Source of the DNA: Candidatus Flexifilum affinis
GTDB lineage: Bacteria; Chloroflexota; Anaerolineae; Aggregatilineales; Phototrophicaceae
DNA: 64,000 nucleotides
Direction of reading: 5' to 3'
Assembly: GCA_016713325.1 (NCBI GenBank)
Contig: JADJPJ010000083.1
Coordinates: forward strand, 1-64,000
Within the stretch, counting starts at the first letter, position 1, and each line of letters begins with the position of its first letter. The translations under genes were made by a program, and so were the position numbers. Positions 27,737 to 35,557 of this stretch are shown one piece after another. The notes beneath the pieces were generated by a model. It searched no databases and had not been told where the DNA came from. It saw only the letters and a list, made by a program, of their open reading frames with translations.

Positions 27737-28683
27737 CGCCGCGCCGTCGCGTTGAGGGTCGCCGCCAGCTTGCGCAGCGCCGTCCGCATCTGCTTCGGCT
27801 GTATCACCGTGAAGTCGATCCACAGATTGGTCAGATAACGCGCCAGCCACTCCAGGGAATTGGCGTAGCAGTGCATCAGCACCCCATTTTCGGCCTCGGT
27901 CAGGATCGCCATCTGCCTGGGGATGCGTTTGCGCGCCGTCTCCATGTCGGTGTGCAGCAGGATATCGACCGTCCACATGGCCGGGATGTGGGCGAAGGAG
28001 TTCAGCGCCCAGTCCAGCGGATCGAAGTCCGGCTCTGGCGCGTCGAATGGCTCGTCCATCAGGCGCACTGAGACCACCCGGTCCAGCCGGAAGGTGCGGC
28101 GGTCATGGCGCAGATGGCAGTAGCACACGGCGTACCAGGCCCCTGCGTGGTAGACCAGCCCGTAGCAGTCCACCGCTCGCTCGGTGCGCGGGCTGCTGCC
28201 GCCGCCCTGGTAGACGATCCACGCCCGCCAGCGCTGGTAGGCCGCCAGGCTGAGCAGGGCGATCACCTCCCCGGCAATCGACTCGTACACCGGCAGGTCG
28301 AGCGTCAGCGCCTCCTGCACCGCTCGCACCCGGTCGCGCAGCTCGTCGGGGATCACCCGCTCGATCTTGGCCAGCGCGCTCTCCACTCCCGGCGCCGCAG
28401 CCAGCCCCAGCTTGCGCACTGCCATCAGGCCCAAGGCGATGGCCAGCGTCTCCGGGTCGTTGAACATCAGGGGCGGCATTCGGTAGCCGGGGCGCAGGCT
28501 GTAGGCGCCGTACCGGCCTTTCTCGCTGTCCACCGGGATGCCCATGTCGCGCAGGGCGGTGATGTAGCGCCGCACGCTGCGATCGTCCACTTCCAGCCGG
28601 GTCGCCAGCTCGATTCCGCTGATCGATCCGCGGGACTGCAAGAGTTCAAGAACTGTCAGAAGGCGTGTGGTCGGACTATACAT
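27733..28683 (-). CDS. YafY-type HTH-WYL transcriptional regulator
   Basis: 316 residues. The N-terminal winged HTH reads RLLTVLELLQSRGSISGIEL then ATRLEVDDRSVRRYITALRD; next GIPVDSEKGRYGAYSLRPGY. The middle WYL domain has ERAVDCYGLVYHAGAWYAVC then HLRHDRRTFRLDRV (about 165-205), a fold that binds nucleic acid or nucleotide-type ligands. The C-terminal WCX part follows. Such regulators often respond to DNA damage or metabolite signals. A small gene starts divergently 99 bases away, with a perfect palindrome between them. Confidence 0.9.
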   Translation of the reverse strand: MYSPTTRLLTVLELLQSRGSISGIELATRLEVDDRSVRRYITALRDMGIPVDSEKGRYGAYSLRPGYRMPPLMFNDPETLAIALGLMAVRKLGLAAAPGVESALAKIERVIPDELRDRVRAVQEALTLDLPVYESIAGEVIALLSLAAYQRWRAWIVYQGGGSSPRTERAVDCYGLVYHAGAWYAVCYCHLRHDRRTFRLDRVVSVRLMDEPFDAPEPDFDPLDWALNSFAHIPAMWTVDILLHTDMETARKRIPRQMAILTEAENGVLMHCYANSLEWLARYLTNLWIDFTVIQPKQMRTALRKLAATLNATARR

Positions 28684-28740
28684 CCCATTCCTCTGTTTCT
28701 TGCGGACTTATTCAATCAGGACAGAACTTTACCGCATTCG

Positions 28741-28750
28741 ATCGTACGAT
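28741..28750. promoter_or_regulatory. Perfect palindrome in divergent promoter region
   Basis: ATCGTACGAT lies between the WYL regulator and the small divergent gene, 33 bases before the latter's start. It is a candidate operator for the regulator; inference only. Confidence 0.35.
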
Positions 28751-28782
28751 AAAAGTGTCCATCGTGATCGAGGAGCCAACCC

Positions 28783-29007
28783 ATGAACGGTTATGAGACC
28801 TGGGAAATGGTCGAATTTCGCCGCCAGGAGCGGATGCGCGATGTGAAAATGCGCAATCTGGCCCGCCTGGCCCGCCAATCCCCCTGCCCCGATCGTCCGC
28901 GACGCATCGTTCGCCTGTTGAGTGGGATCGCCCAGGCTCTGACGGCGCACAACCGATCCACGCCTGTGCGCGAGATCATTCCGGTCACGGTCAAAGGGGA
29001 ATGCTGA
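28783..29007 (+). CDS. Small basic protein divergent from the WYL regulator
   Basis: 74 residues starting MNGYETWEMVEFRRQERMRD with a GAGGAG site seven bases upstream. Many Arg and no hydrophobic segment. KMRNLARLARQ and RRIVRLLSGIAQALTAH are likely amphipathic helices. It ends just before a strong stem-loop. Function unknown; the good start signal, divergent regulator and following terminator support a real gene. Confidence 0.55.
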   Translation: MNGYETWEMVEFRRQERMRDVKMRNLARLARQSPCPDRPRRIVRLLSGIAQALTAHNRSTPVREIIPVTVKGEC

Positions 29008-29034
29008 GGCGTACACGCCGAATCGGAACGTGAA

Positions 29035-29098
29035 CGAAGGGCTGAGTGAAACCCGGATCGCTCAGCGAACCGGTACTCAGCCCTTCGTCTCTTTCCCT
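29035..29098. terminator. Long stem-loop, likely bidirectional terminator
   Basis: CGAAGGGCTGAGT (29035-29047) pairs perfectly with ACTCAGCCCTTCG (29075-29087), followed on the plus strand by TCTCTTTCCCTT. It lies between the converging small gene and the DUF2589-like operon. A second inverted repeat (CTTATGCC/GGCATAAG) lies at about 29098-29149. Confidence 0.7.
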
Positions 29099-29159
29099 TA
29101 TGCCTGGTTTCCCTTTACTCTCAAAGGCTCAGGAGGCAAGGCATAAGGACCACAAACCA

Positions 29160-30191
29160 CTACTTCAGCGTCTCGCCGGCGCTCCGGTCAAATCGGAAGG
29201 TGATCTCCTGAAAGTTTTCGCGGAGTTCCGGCGGACTGTCCGTCGTCGGAATCACGAAACCGCCGCTTTCCTCGACCGCCCCGAAGCCCACGCGCAGCTT
29301 CATTTCTCCGTCACGGATGCGCAGCCCGAGCAGTCTGCTCTGGAACCGGTTGACCAGATCGTTAAGCATTTCCACCACTTTGTCGGCGGGCAGCAGCACG
29401 GTCTTGCCCTCGGTCTGGAGCTGCTTGGTGGCGAGGTCCAACTGAGTTTGAAGCATGCCACGCTCGTTCTGCAGCGCTTCAATCTGCGGCGCCAGCTCAG
29501 CGCGAACGCGAGCTTCGGTCTCTATCTTCACTGTTTCGACGCGGGCGTTGGCTTCCTCCGCGGCATCCTGCATCAGCTTCATATCGCCCGTCAGGCTGGC
29601 CAACTGCGCGCCCAGCACGCGGTTCTCCTCAATGAGTTTTCCAATCTGCTCGTCGTCGTCGGCCTGAGCGATGCGCAGCGCCTCTTCGGTCTCTGCCAGC
29701 GCCTTCTCCAGAGCCGCGATGCGCTCCTGGCTTTCCTTGAGGCGTGTTTCGATCTGCTGCTGCAAGTTGGCGAGCTGTTCGAGGGCACTGCGCAGCGCGG
29801 TCTCTCCGGCGGCCACCTGTTCCTGCAGGGTCTTGACCTCGGCTTCCAGCGCGGCGATCCGCTCGTTGGCTGCACTGATCTCGTTGCTAAGCGCGATGAT
29901 CCGGTCGGCCGCGGCGCGAACATAGAGCGCGAGCGTGCGTTTTCGGGGTCGCGTCAGATAGCCGCCCTCGACCAGCTCTTCGAAGATTTCGAGCGCTTTG
30001 ATGATCTCCTGCTGCTGGGACTCTTCCTCGACCCGGCCCGTCTCCAGGGTCGTTTCCGCTTCCGACAGGCGCCGCTGTAACTCGTCGCGTTCCGTGATCA
30101 GTGCCTGCGTCGAATCGCGCATCGCCTTCAAATCCGCTTCGAGGGCTTGCAGACGGCGTATGTTGCGAGGATTTGGTTCTTTCTCAGACAC
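29160..30191 (-). CDS. Coiled-coil protein of the DUF2589-like operon
   Basis: 343 residues, last gene of the operon. Residues about 5-60 and 95-265 are long coiled coil (IAALEAEVKTLQEQVAAGET, LENLQQQIETRLKESQERIA-like heptads), split by a short helical domain (IKALEIFEELVEGGYLTRPR then KRTLALYVRAAADRI). The last 90 residues are globular and beta-rich: ADKVVEMLNDLVNRFQSRLL, then MKLRVGFGAVEESGGFVIPT, then ENFQEITFRFDR. No membrane segment. The start is GTG behind GGAGGT. It could be a scaffold tethering the beta-rich paralogues encoded upstream. Function unknown. Confidence 0.72.
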   Translation of the reverse strand: MSEKEPNPRNIRRLQALEADLKAMRDSTQALITERDELQRRLSEAETTLETGRVEEESQQQEIIKALEIFEELVEGGYLTRPRKRTLALYVRAAADRIIALSNEISAANERIAALEAEVKTLQEQVAAGETALRSALEQLANLQQQIETRLKESQERIAALEKALAETEEALRIAQADDDEQIGKLIEENRVLGAQLASLTGDMKLMQDAAEEANARVETVKIETEARVRAELAPQIEALQNERGMLQTQLDLATKQLQTEGKTVLLPADKVVEMLNDLVNRFQSRLLGLRIRDGEMKLRVGFGAVEESGGFVIPTTDSPPELRENFQEITFRFDRSAGETLK

Positions 30192-30206
30192 CCTGGACCT
30201 CCTTCG

Positions 30207-30728
30207 CTATCCGCGCCCCGCGGGGTTATCATCCGGCAAGATTTCCTCACGCACGAGCCGTCCTTTTGCGTCCCGCGCGGTGACCATCCAGCGTCTGGTT
30301 TGCTGCACGAAGGTGGCTTCGAACTTCAGTTCGCCCAGGATATTTTGCAGGCGGGTGACATCCTCGCGATCGCGAATCTCCGCGATCACGTCCGCCGACT
30401 TTCGCACTGGCCTGCCGGCGGACGCGCCTGGGGCGGTCTCTGCCGCCGCCGCCACAAAGCTGATGCGCAGGGTCGAGATTCCGGCGACATTCAGATTGGC
30501 CTGCACAAGATCCTGCGAAGAGAGCGGTTGCACCGCCAGCTTACCGGTGGCATCGGCTTTGAGCGCCACCTTGGCTTCGACCTCGGCGCTGGCGATGACC
30601 ATGTCCGCCTGGAGGTTGATTTCCGATCCAAGCGCTTCCTGCGCGCTCGCCAGCGAACGGCCCGCGCCTTCCAGGAAGGACTGAAGGTCAACGCCAGCAT
30701 CACTACCCAGAGATCCGGTCGCTGCCAT
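30207..30728 (-). CDS. DUF2589-like paralogue C (divergent)
   Basis: 173 residues. An N-terminal helix LQSFLEGAGRSLASAQEAL lines up with the opening helices of the two proteins encoded just upstream (GxADAQxALD). It is followed by alternating-residue strands (ADMVIASAEVEAKVALKA, ANLNVAGISTLRISFVAAA). An extra C-terminal part, VTRLQNILGELKFEATFVQQ then TRRWMVTARDAKGRLVREEI, is not present in the others. Start behind GAGGAGGG; 15 bases separate it from the coiled-coil gene. Unknown function. Confidence 0.65.
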   Translation of the reverse strand: MAATGSLGSDAGVDLQSFLEGAGRSLASAQEALGSEINLQADMVIASAEVEAKVALKADATGKLAVQPLSSQDLVQANLNVAGISTLRISFVAAAAETAPGASAGRPVRKSADVIAEIRDREDVTRLQNILGELKFEATFVQQTRRWMVTARDAKGRLVREEILPDDNPAGRG

Positions 30729-30732
30729 CGGC

Positions 30733-31290
30733 TTAGCCCTCCTCCGACGGGGCCGACGTCGTCGTTTGAACGGGCTCCAGCCGAATCGGCATGGGCACGG
30801 GCACCAGCGTGGCCGTCAGCTTTGAAGACACTTTGACATCCCGGTTCAGCTTGCGTTCAAAACGGACGTTGGACGTGTCGGCGAACAGAGTGAAGCGCCG
30901 GTCGCCGCTCTCCGTCGTGTTTTCGACGATCTTGATGTCCATCGCCACTTCGACGACCGCCTGCGAAAACTGGTAGAAAGTCGGTCTCACACCCAGATTC
31001 AGCAGCGAGACCTCCTGCGGTTCGGCGGTGGAGTACGTCACGGTGCCGTCCGCGCCGATCGTCTCGGTGACGGCCGGGATCACCTCCACCCTGGTATTGG
31101 CAAGCTCGACCACCATCGCCGCAGATGCCCGGTCAAGGCTGGCCTGTGCATCCGCGATGCCCTCGGCGAGCATTCGCACCAGATCCCCGAAGGATGCCGA
31201 GGGCGTCTCGCGCACCGGCGTTTCGGGCGTCACAATCGGCTTCCGAAACGCCTGCATTGCCGGTTGATTGATCTTTCCGGGCAGTGTCAT
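30733..31290 (-). CDS. DUF2589-like paralogue B
   Basis: About 185 residues from ATG 31290. Helix FGDLVRMLAEGIADAQASLD, then DGTVTYSTAEPQEVSLLNLG, PTFYQFSQAVVEVAMDIKIV and a run of long strands RRFTLFADTSNVRFERKLNR then DVKVSSKLTATLVPVPMPIR. The plan (amphipathic N-terminal helix with AQ, PTFYQF strand, acidic/basic beta strands, VPxPxP end) is the same as in the next gene upstream and recalls PF11655 (DUF2589) proteins. Function unknown. Four bases separate it from paralogue C. Confidence 0.68.
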   Translation of the reverse strand: MTLPGKINQPAMQAFRKPIVTPETPVRETPSASFGDLVRMLAEGIADAQASLDRASAAMVVELANTRVEVIPAVTETIGADGTVTYSTAEPQEVSLLNLGVRPTFYQFSQAVVEVAMDIKIVENTTESGDRRFTLFADTSNVRFERKLNRDVKVSSKLTATLVPVPMPIRLEPVQTTTSAPSEEG

Positions 31291-31303
31291 GTCAGTCCCC
31301 ACC

Positions 31304-31825
31304 TTAACTGGTGGGCGCAGGACGGTTGTCCACCACAATCAGTTCCGGCGCGATGCGCGGCGGTGGCGGCACCGGGACCATCTTCGTCACCAGTCGGCTC
31401 GTGCCATGCACTTCCTTGCCGAATTTCCGGTTATGAGACACGTCGATGTTCACCGACGCGCTCCAGCACGCGAACCCGGCCTTGGCCTGCACCCCGACCT
31501 TGACGTTGGTCTCCGTGGACGTCGTAGTCTTGATGTCCATGGTGACTTCGATGGTTGCCTCCGAGAACTGATAGAACGTCGGCAGCAGACCGATCTGAAG
31601 CAGCGACACGTCGCCCGGCGGGGCGCTCGTGAAGCTGACCGAGCCGTCTTCGGCGATCGTCTGGGTGACGGCCATCACCAGAGGTATCGTCGTTTCCGCA
31701 AGCAGCTGGGCCGTCTCGACAGAGTTTTGGTCCAGGGCGCGCTGCGCATCGGCAATACCAAGAGCCAGTTTCGTCACCATGTCAGGAAGCGGTACATTCA
31801 GTAGTTCTTGTCCAACGCTGGCCAC
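31304..31825 (-). CDS. DUF2589-like paralogue A
   Basis: 173 residues from GTG 31825 behind AAGGAG. Helix LPDMVTKLALGIADAQRALD, then VSFTSAPPGDVSLLQIGLLP, TFYQFSEATIEVTMDIKTTT and strands VKVGVQAKAGFACWSASVNI, SRLVTKMVPVPPPP. It is about a third identical by eye to paralogue B across the PTFYQF region. Like DUF2589 proteins it has no signal peptide or membrane helix and should fold as a helix plus an antiparallel beta sheet. Function unknown; see the operon-level finding. Confidence 0.7.
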   Translation of the reverse strand: MASVGQELLNVPLPDMVTKLALGIADAQRALDQNSVETAQLLAETTIPLVMAVTQTIAEDGSVSFTSAPPGDVSLLQIGLLPTFYQFSEATIEVTMDIKTTTSTETNVKVGVQAKAGFACWSASVNIDVSHNRKFGKEVHGTSRLVTKMVPVPPPPRIAPELIVVDNRPAPTS

Positions 31826-31886
31826 AGCAGACTCCTTGCAGACAGGTACCTATGACTCGAATACAGAGAATATTCAGGAGGTTGGG

Positions 31887-32201
31887 TTATTTTTCCGTGT
31901 TTTCCCGGTGATGACCGTTCAGACCGACCATTGCGAGGAATTGGTTGAAGCGCTCAGTCTGAATCGTGACCGGGCCGATGTGGAGGATATCCGGGTGTCT
32001 TCGCAGCGCGAAAAAGCCCGATACCGAGATCAATGCCAGGAGTCCGAAGCGATCGGGGATTTGCAGGACCACCTGGCCCTTGACGGAGGAGACCAACGCA
32101 GTGGGCGATTCCGTCCGTCCGATCACCAGGTACAGGCCCCGGTCCGGCACAGACACTCTGATTTTCGCCCCGAACACATCCGCAATCGATACGCCGCTCA
32201 T
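31887..32201 (-). CDS. Small beta-rich protein, first gene of the DUF2589-like operon
   Basis: 104 residues from ATG 32201 (SGVSIADVFGAKIRVSVPDR). The frame is open to 32303, but that start would overlap the divergent metal-transporter gene. Strands GLYLVIGRTESPTALVSSVK and GQVVLQIPDRFGLLALISVS suggest a small beta domain; HIGPVTIQTERFNQFLAMVG ends it. Not recognised. The gap to the next gene is 61 bases, so it is probably co-transcribed. A TTGACA lies about 30 bases upstream (near 32231) without a clear -10. Confidence 0.5.
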   Translation of the reverse strand: MSGVSIADVFGAKIRVSVPDRGLYLVIGRTESPTALVSSVKGQVVLQIPDRFGLLALISVSGFFALRRHPDILHIGPVTIQTERFNQFLAMVGLNGHHRENTEK

Positions 32202-32295
32202 CGTTTTCTGCTGCTTGATTTGATGAAACAGATTGTCAAAACCCCCTGAACGCGCATACCATGAGTCTGCAGAACGATAAATAGTCGGGATTCGG

Positions 32296-33678
32296 ATGAC
32301 CACTCGCGAAAAATACGCCCAGGTGCGAACGGTGCTTCAGCTCACGCTCGTTCTCAACGCCGCCGTGGCGATCGGCAAGATCTTCACCGGCCTGGCGACG
32401 GGGGCGATCGCCATCAGCGCCGACGGCATCCACTCGCTGATCGACGGCGCGTCCAACGTGCTGGCGCTGATCGCCAACCGGGTGGCCGCACAGCCGCCGG
32501 ACGCCGACCACCCCTATGGCCATCGCCGTTTCGAGACGGTCGCCGCGCTGGTGCTTGGCCTGCTGCTTTTGCTCACCGCCTGGGAGATCATCACCGGCGC
32601 GATCGATCGGCTGCTGGGCGGGGAAGCCCCGACGCTGACGCCGGCGGCCTTTGCCGTCATGCTGGCGACGCTGGTCATAAACCTCTTTGTCAGCCGCTAC
32701 GAACGGCGCAAGGGTCAGGAACTGAACTCCGAGCTCCTGCTGGCCGATGCCGCCAATACCGGCGCGGATGTCTGGGTGACTGCCTCGGTGCTGGTCAGCA
32801 TGGTCCTGGTGACGGCCGGCGTGGGCTGGGCCGATGCCGCCGGGGCCATCGTGGTCGTCATCCTGATCGGGCGCGCGGCGCTGGAAGTCATCCGCCGCTC
32901 GGGCGGAGTACTGGTCGATACCGCGCCGTATACGCCCGATGAACTGACTGAGATCGTGCGGCAGGTTCCGGCAGTGGATAAGGTCGTCCGCGCCCGCAGC
33001 CGGGGCAGCGCCGGCGCCGCGACCATCGACGTCGACCTCGAAGTCGCGCCGGCCATGACCGCCGAGCATACCGCAGCTATCGCCGACGCCGTGCGCGGCG
33101 CGCTGGAAGAAACGCTGGGGCGAGTGGAGGAGGTGGAAGTTCACTTCGTGCCGGCGCCGAGTGATGAAGGCGACCCGAACTACCCGCTGATCGTGCGCGC
33201 GCAGGCCGACGCGCTGGGACTGGCCACTCACGAAGTGCAGGTCACGCTGGAGGAAAATGTCCGCGCGTTGGCCATGCACGTCGAGGTGCCGCCCGGCCAG
33301 ACGCTCAGCGAGGCCCATGCTCGCGTCACGACTCTGGAGGAAAAACTGCGCGCCGCCCTACCGGAGATCGACCGCATCGTCACGCACATCGAACCGGCGG
33401 AGACCGGCGAGATCAACGGCAGTCTGGCGGTGGGGGCGACTCGCGTCGAAGCTGAGGCGCGGACGCTGCTGAAAGATCGTTACCCGGCCCTGGCCTGGCA
33501 CGATTTCCGCGTCGTGCCCCTCGATTCCGGCTATGCGCTGACGCTGCACGTCACCATGCCCGGCAACCTGACGCTGGAGCGCGCGCACGCTATGGCCGAA
33601 GGCGCGGAGCTGATGCTGCGCTCCGAACTGCCCCGGCTGGCCCGCGTGACCATCCACACCGAGCCGCCGGACGGGTAA
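32296..33678 (+). CDS. CDF family cation efflux protein with three C-terminal domains
   Basis: 460 residues, longer than the usual 300. Six membrane helices in the first 210 residues. The first metal motif ADGIHSLIDGASN keeps the DxxxHxxxD-type layout, while the second, LADAANTGADVWV, has Asn where the family normally has His, which may alter metal choice. The cytoplasmic tail repeats a ferredoxin-like domain three times (TIDVDLEVAPAMTAEHTAAI, ALAMHVEVPPGQTLSEAHAR, ALTLHVTMPGNLTLERAHAM). The protein should export divalent metals (Zn, Mn or Fe class) by proton antiport. It is divergent from the DUF2589-like operon. Confidence 0.88.
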   Translation: MTTREKYAQVRTVLQLTLVLNAAVAIGKIFTGLATGAIAISADGIHSLIDGASNVLALIANRVAAQPPDADHPYGHRRFETVAALVLGLLLLLTAWEIITGAIDRLLGGEAPTLTPAAFAVMLATLVINLFVSRYERRKGQELNSELLLADAANTGADVWVTASVLVSMVLVTAGVGWADAAGAIVVVILIGRAALEVIRRSGGVLVDTAPYTPDELTEIVRQVPAVDKVVRARSRGSAGAATIDVDLEVAPAMTAEHTAAIADAVRGALEETLGRVEEVEVHFVPAPSDEGDPNYPLIVRAQADALGLATHEVQVTLEENVRALAMHVEVPPGQTLSEAHARVTTLEEKLRAALPEIDRIVTHIEPAETGEINGSLAVGATRVEAEARTLLKDRYPALAWHDFRVVPLDSGYALTLHVTMPGNLTLERAHAMAEGAELMLRSELPRLARVTIHTEPPDG

Positions 33679-33684
33679 TTCGCC

Positions 33685-34581
33685 TCACTCCCGGCGCCAG
33701 CGCACCACGCCGCGATCGTCCGCCGGGTCGTCCGACCACAGGCCACCGCGCGCCGGCAGCGGCCCACGATTCGGCATGGCCAGCTCGACGAACGGCTCAT
33801 GCTCCAGGAAGCCGAGCAGCCGCGCCAGCCGGTACGACGGTTCGTTGGTGTCGTCGGTGTCCCACACCGGCAGCAGACCCCGGTTCAGCGTCTCCTCGAT
33901 GAAGGCGCCGCTGGCCAGGGTGGCATAGCCCTTGCGCTGGTGGGACGGCGCCGTGTCGATGCTGATGATGGCATCGCGCGGGCTGGTGCTGATGGCGAAG
34001 CAGGCGCTGGCGAAGACGTCGCCGACCATCAGGACCACGCCATAACCGTGTTTTTCGAAGTTGTCGTAGCCCTTCCAGAACATGTCGATGAACGGGATCA
34101 CGAAGATCGCCTTGTCCTGGTCCAGCTTCTCGGCCAGCGGCCGATCCAGCGGCAGCACGCGGATCTCCGGATGGTTCATCTCCGCCAGCCGGTGCCGCCA
34201 GTCGAACTGCCTCGTGCCGGGTACCCAGCGGAAGTTCATCCGGTTGATGACCTCCAGCGGCAGGTCTTGCAGCAGCGCCTGCTTCCAGGCGGCGTTGATC
34301 GGCGCGAAGCCGTAGAACGCGCTGAACACGCCGGCTTCCGGCGGGCACTCAGCCACGAACTGGCGCAGATCCGGCGCGGCGGCCGGGTCGCCGGCCAGGT
34401 AGAACTCGTAGCTGCGGCACATCAGCGCGGCGCGCGGCTGGTCGGCGTCATCAACGAAGATCGTGGCCGGCTGCCAGCCGAGGAAGACCGACTCATAGCA
34501 GGCTTCGTCAAAATGAGCCTGGGCAAAGAGGGGACGAACGCGTTCGTACAGGGCGAACGGGAGCTGATCGACATGACTCAT
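33685..34581 (-). CDS. GNAT-type N-acetyltransferase
   Basis: 298 residues. The C-terminal half has the GNAT core: VFASACFAISTSPRDAIISI, then DTAPSHQRKGYATLASGAFI with the acetyl-CoA loop RKGYAT (about residue 220), then PVWDTDDTNEPSYRLARLLG. The N-terminal half (FLGWQPATIFVDDADQPRAA) is a second, degenerate GNAT-like unit as in the GNAT_acetyltr_2-type family. Its start overlaps the stop of the upstream GNAT gene by four bases (34578-34581), giving a coupled pair. Substrate unknown. Confidence 0.8.
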   Translation of the reverse strand: MSHVDQLPFALYERVRPLFAQAHFDEACYESVFLGWQPATIFVDDADQPRAALMCRSYEFYLAGDPAAAPDLRQFVAECPPEAGVFSAFYGFAPINAAWKQALLQDLPLEVINRMNFRWVPGTRQFDWRHRLAEMNHPEIRVLPLDRPLAEKLDQDKAIFVIPFIDMFWKGYDNFEKHGYGVVLMVGDVFASACFAISTSPRDAIISIDTAPSHQRKGYATLASGAFIEETLNRGLLPVWDTDDTNEPSYRLARLLGFLEHEPFVELAMPNRGPLPARGGLWSDDPADDRGVVRWRRE

Positions 34582-35342
34582 GAAGGGTCCTTTTGCAAAT
34601 AACGGTATCCATATAAGCGGGTGAACCCGAAGCGGTCATAAAGGCGCAGCGCGACGGCGTTGTTCTCCATGACCTGCAGGTAGGCCCGCAGCGCCCCATG
34701 ATTCTGCCCCCAGGCGAACAGCGCCGCCAGGGCCGCAGTGGCATGCCCCTGACCGCGCGCCGCCGGGTCGGTGATGACGCTGAACACGCCCATCCAGCCG
34801 CGCTCGACCACCGCCGCCGCCACCCCCACCACACGGTCGTCGGCCCAGATGCGCACGCAGGCCGTCGGCGTGAGGATTTTCGCGTAAATCGCCCCGTAGG
34901 AGTCGGACTGCTCGGGCGTGAAGGCATGCAGACGGCCGTTATCGGCGATCCACTCCGGGGTGATGTGATCGCAGAGTTCGATGCTCCCCTTGTGCGGCGG
35001 CAGCCCCTCGGGGATCGCCAGCGATTCCGTGACCGACACCTGGGTCGGTGCGTCGAGGGTGTATCCACGCGCCTCCAGCCGTTTGGCCAGCGCCTCGTCA
35101 ACCAGCGGCGTCAGCCGGAAGACCGCCCGCCCCTTGGTCGCCCAATAGTGGCGCTCGCAGAAATCGATCTTCTCGTCCAGCGGCAGGGTGGAGGGCTGAA
35201 AGAACCATACTGAATTGGCGCGCCGGGGGTAGCCGCTGGCGAAGCGCAGAATCCAGCCGTCATACAGAAGCGACGCCGGCGCGGGCAGCGCGTTGGCCGC
35301 CCGCTCTTCAAGCGCATAGATGAGCGAGAGATCATCAGTCAT
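34578..35342 (-). CDS. GNAT family N-acetyltransferase
   Basis: 254 residues from ATG 35342 behind GAGG; the frame is open further upstream but the extra leader looks non-coding. ALPAPASLLYDGWILRFASG and ANSVWFFQ form the N-terminal domain. The GNAT core is GVFSVITDPAARGQGHATAA then LAALFAWGQNHGALRAYLQV and NNAVALRLYDRFGFTRLYGY, with loop RGQGHA. The organisation matches the family that includes small-molecule and toxin acetylases (e.g. EamA-associated GNATs). First gene of a two-gene unit. Confidence 0.85.
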   Translation of the reverse strand: MTDDLSLIYALEERAANALPAPASLLYDGWILRFASGYPRRANSVWFFQPSTLPLDEKIDFCERHYWATKGRAVFRLTPLVDEALAKRLEARGYTLDAPTQVSVTESLAIPEGLPPHKGSIELCDHITPEWIADNGRLHAFTPEQSDSYGAIYAKILTPTACVRIWADDRVVGVAAAVVERGWMGVFSVITDPAARGQGHATAALAALFAWGQNHGALRAYLQVMENNAVALRLYDRFGFTRLYGYRYLQKDPS

Positions 35343-35557
35343 GGGTTGCCTCGGCGCTCCGCGCCCATCATGTTCCATACCCAGATCATGTGTAGGGACG
35401 CGCAACGGCGCGTCCGCCGCAGGGTTTGGTCAAGAACAGAAGCTATCAGGTTGAGCCCCTGGGGGGGGGAGGGGGCACTGCCGAACGCCCGCTGGAGGGT
35501 GAGGGTCTCTCGGCGCTACGCCCTGATGAGACCTTCACACAACCCTGACTCTCGTTC
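35343..35557. repeat. Intergenic palindromes (family 1 and G-rich family)
   Basis: A family-1 palindrome lies at 35392-35418 (GTAGGGACGCGC / GCGCGTCCGCC). From about 35455 a G-rich stretch with nine consecutive G and GGAGGGTGAGGG resembles the G-rich repeats near 52.6 kb and 38.75 kb. No gene is seen. Confidence 0.6.
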
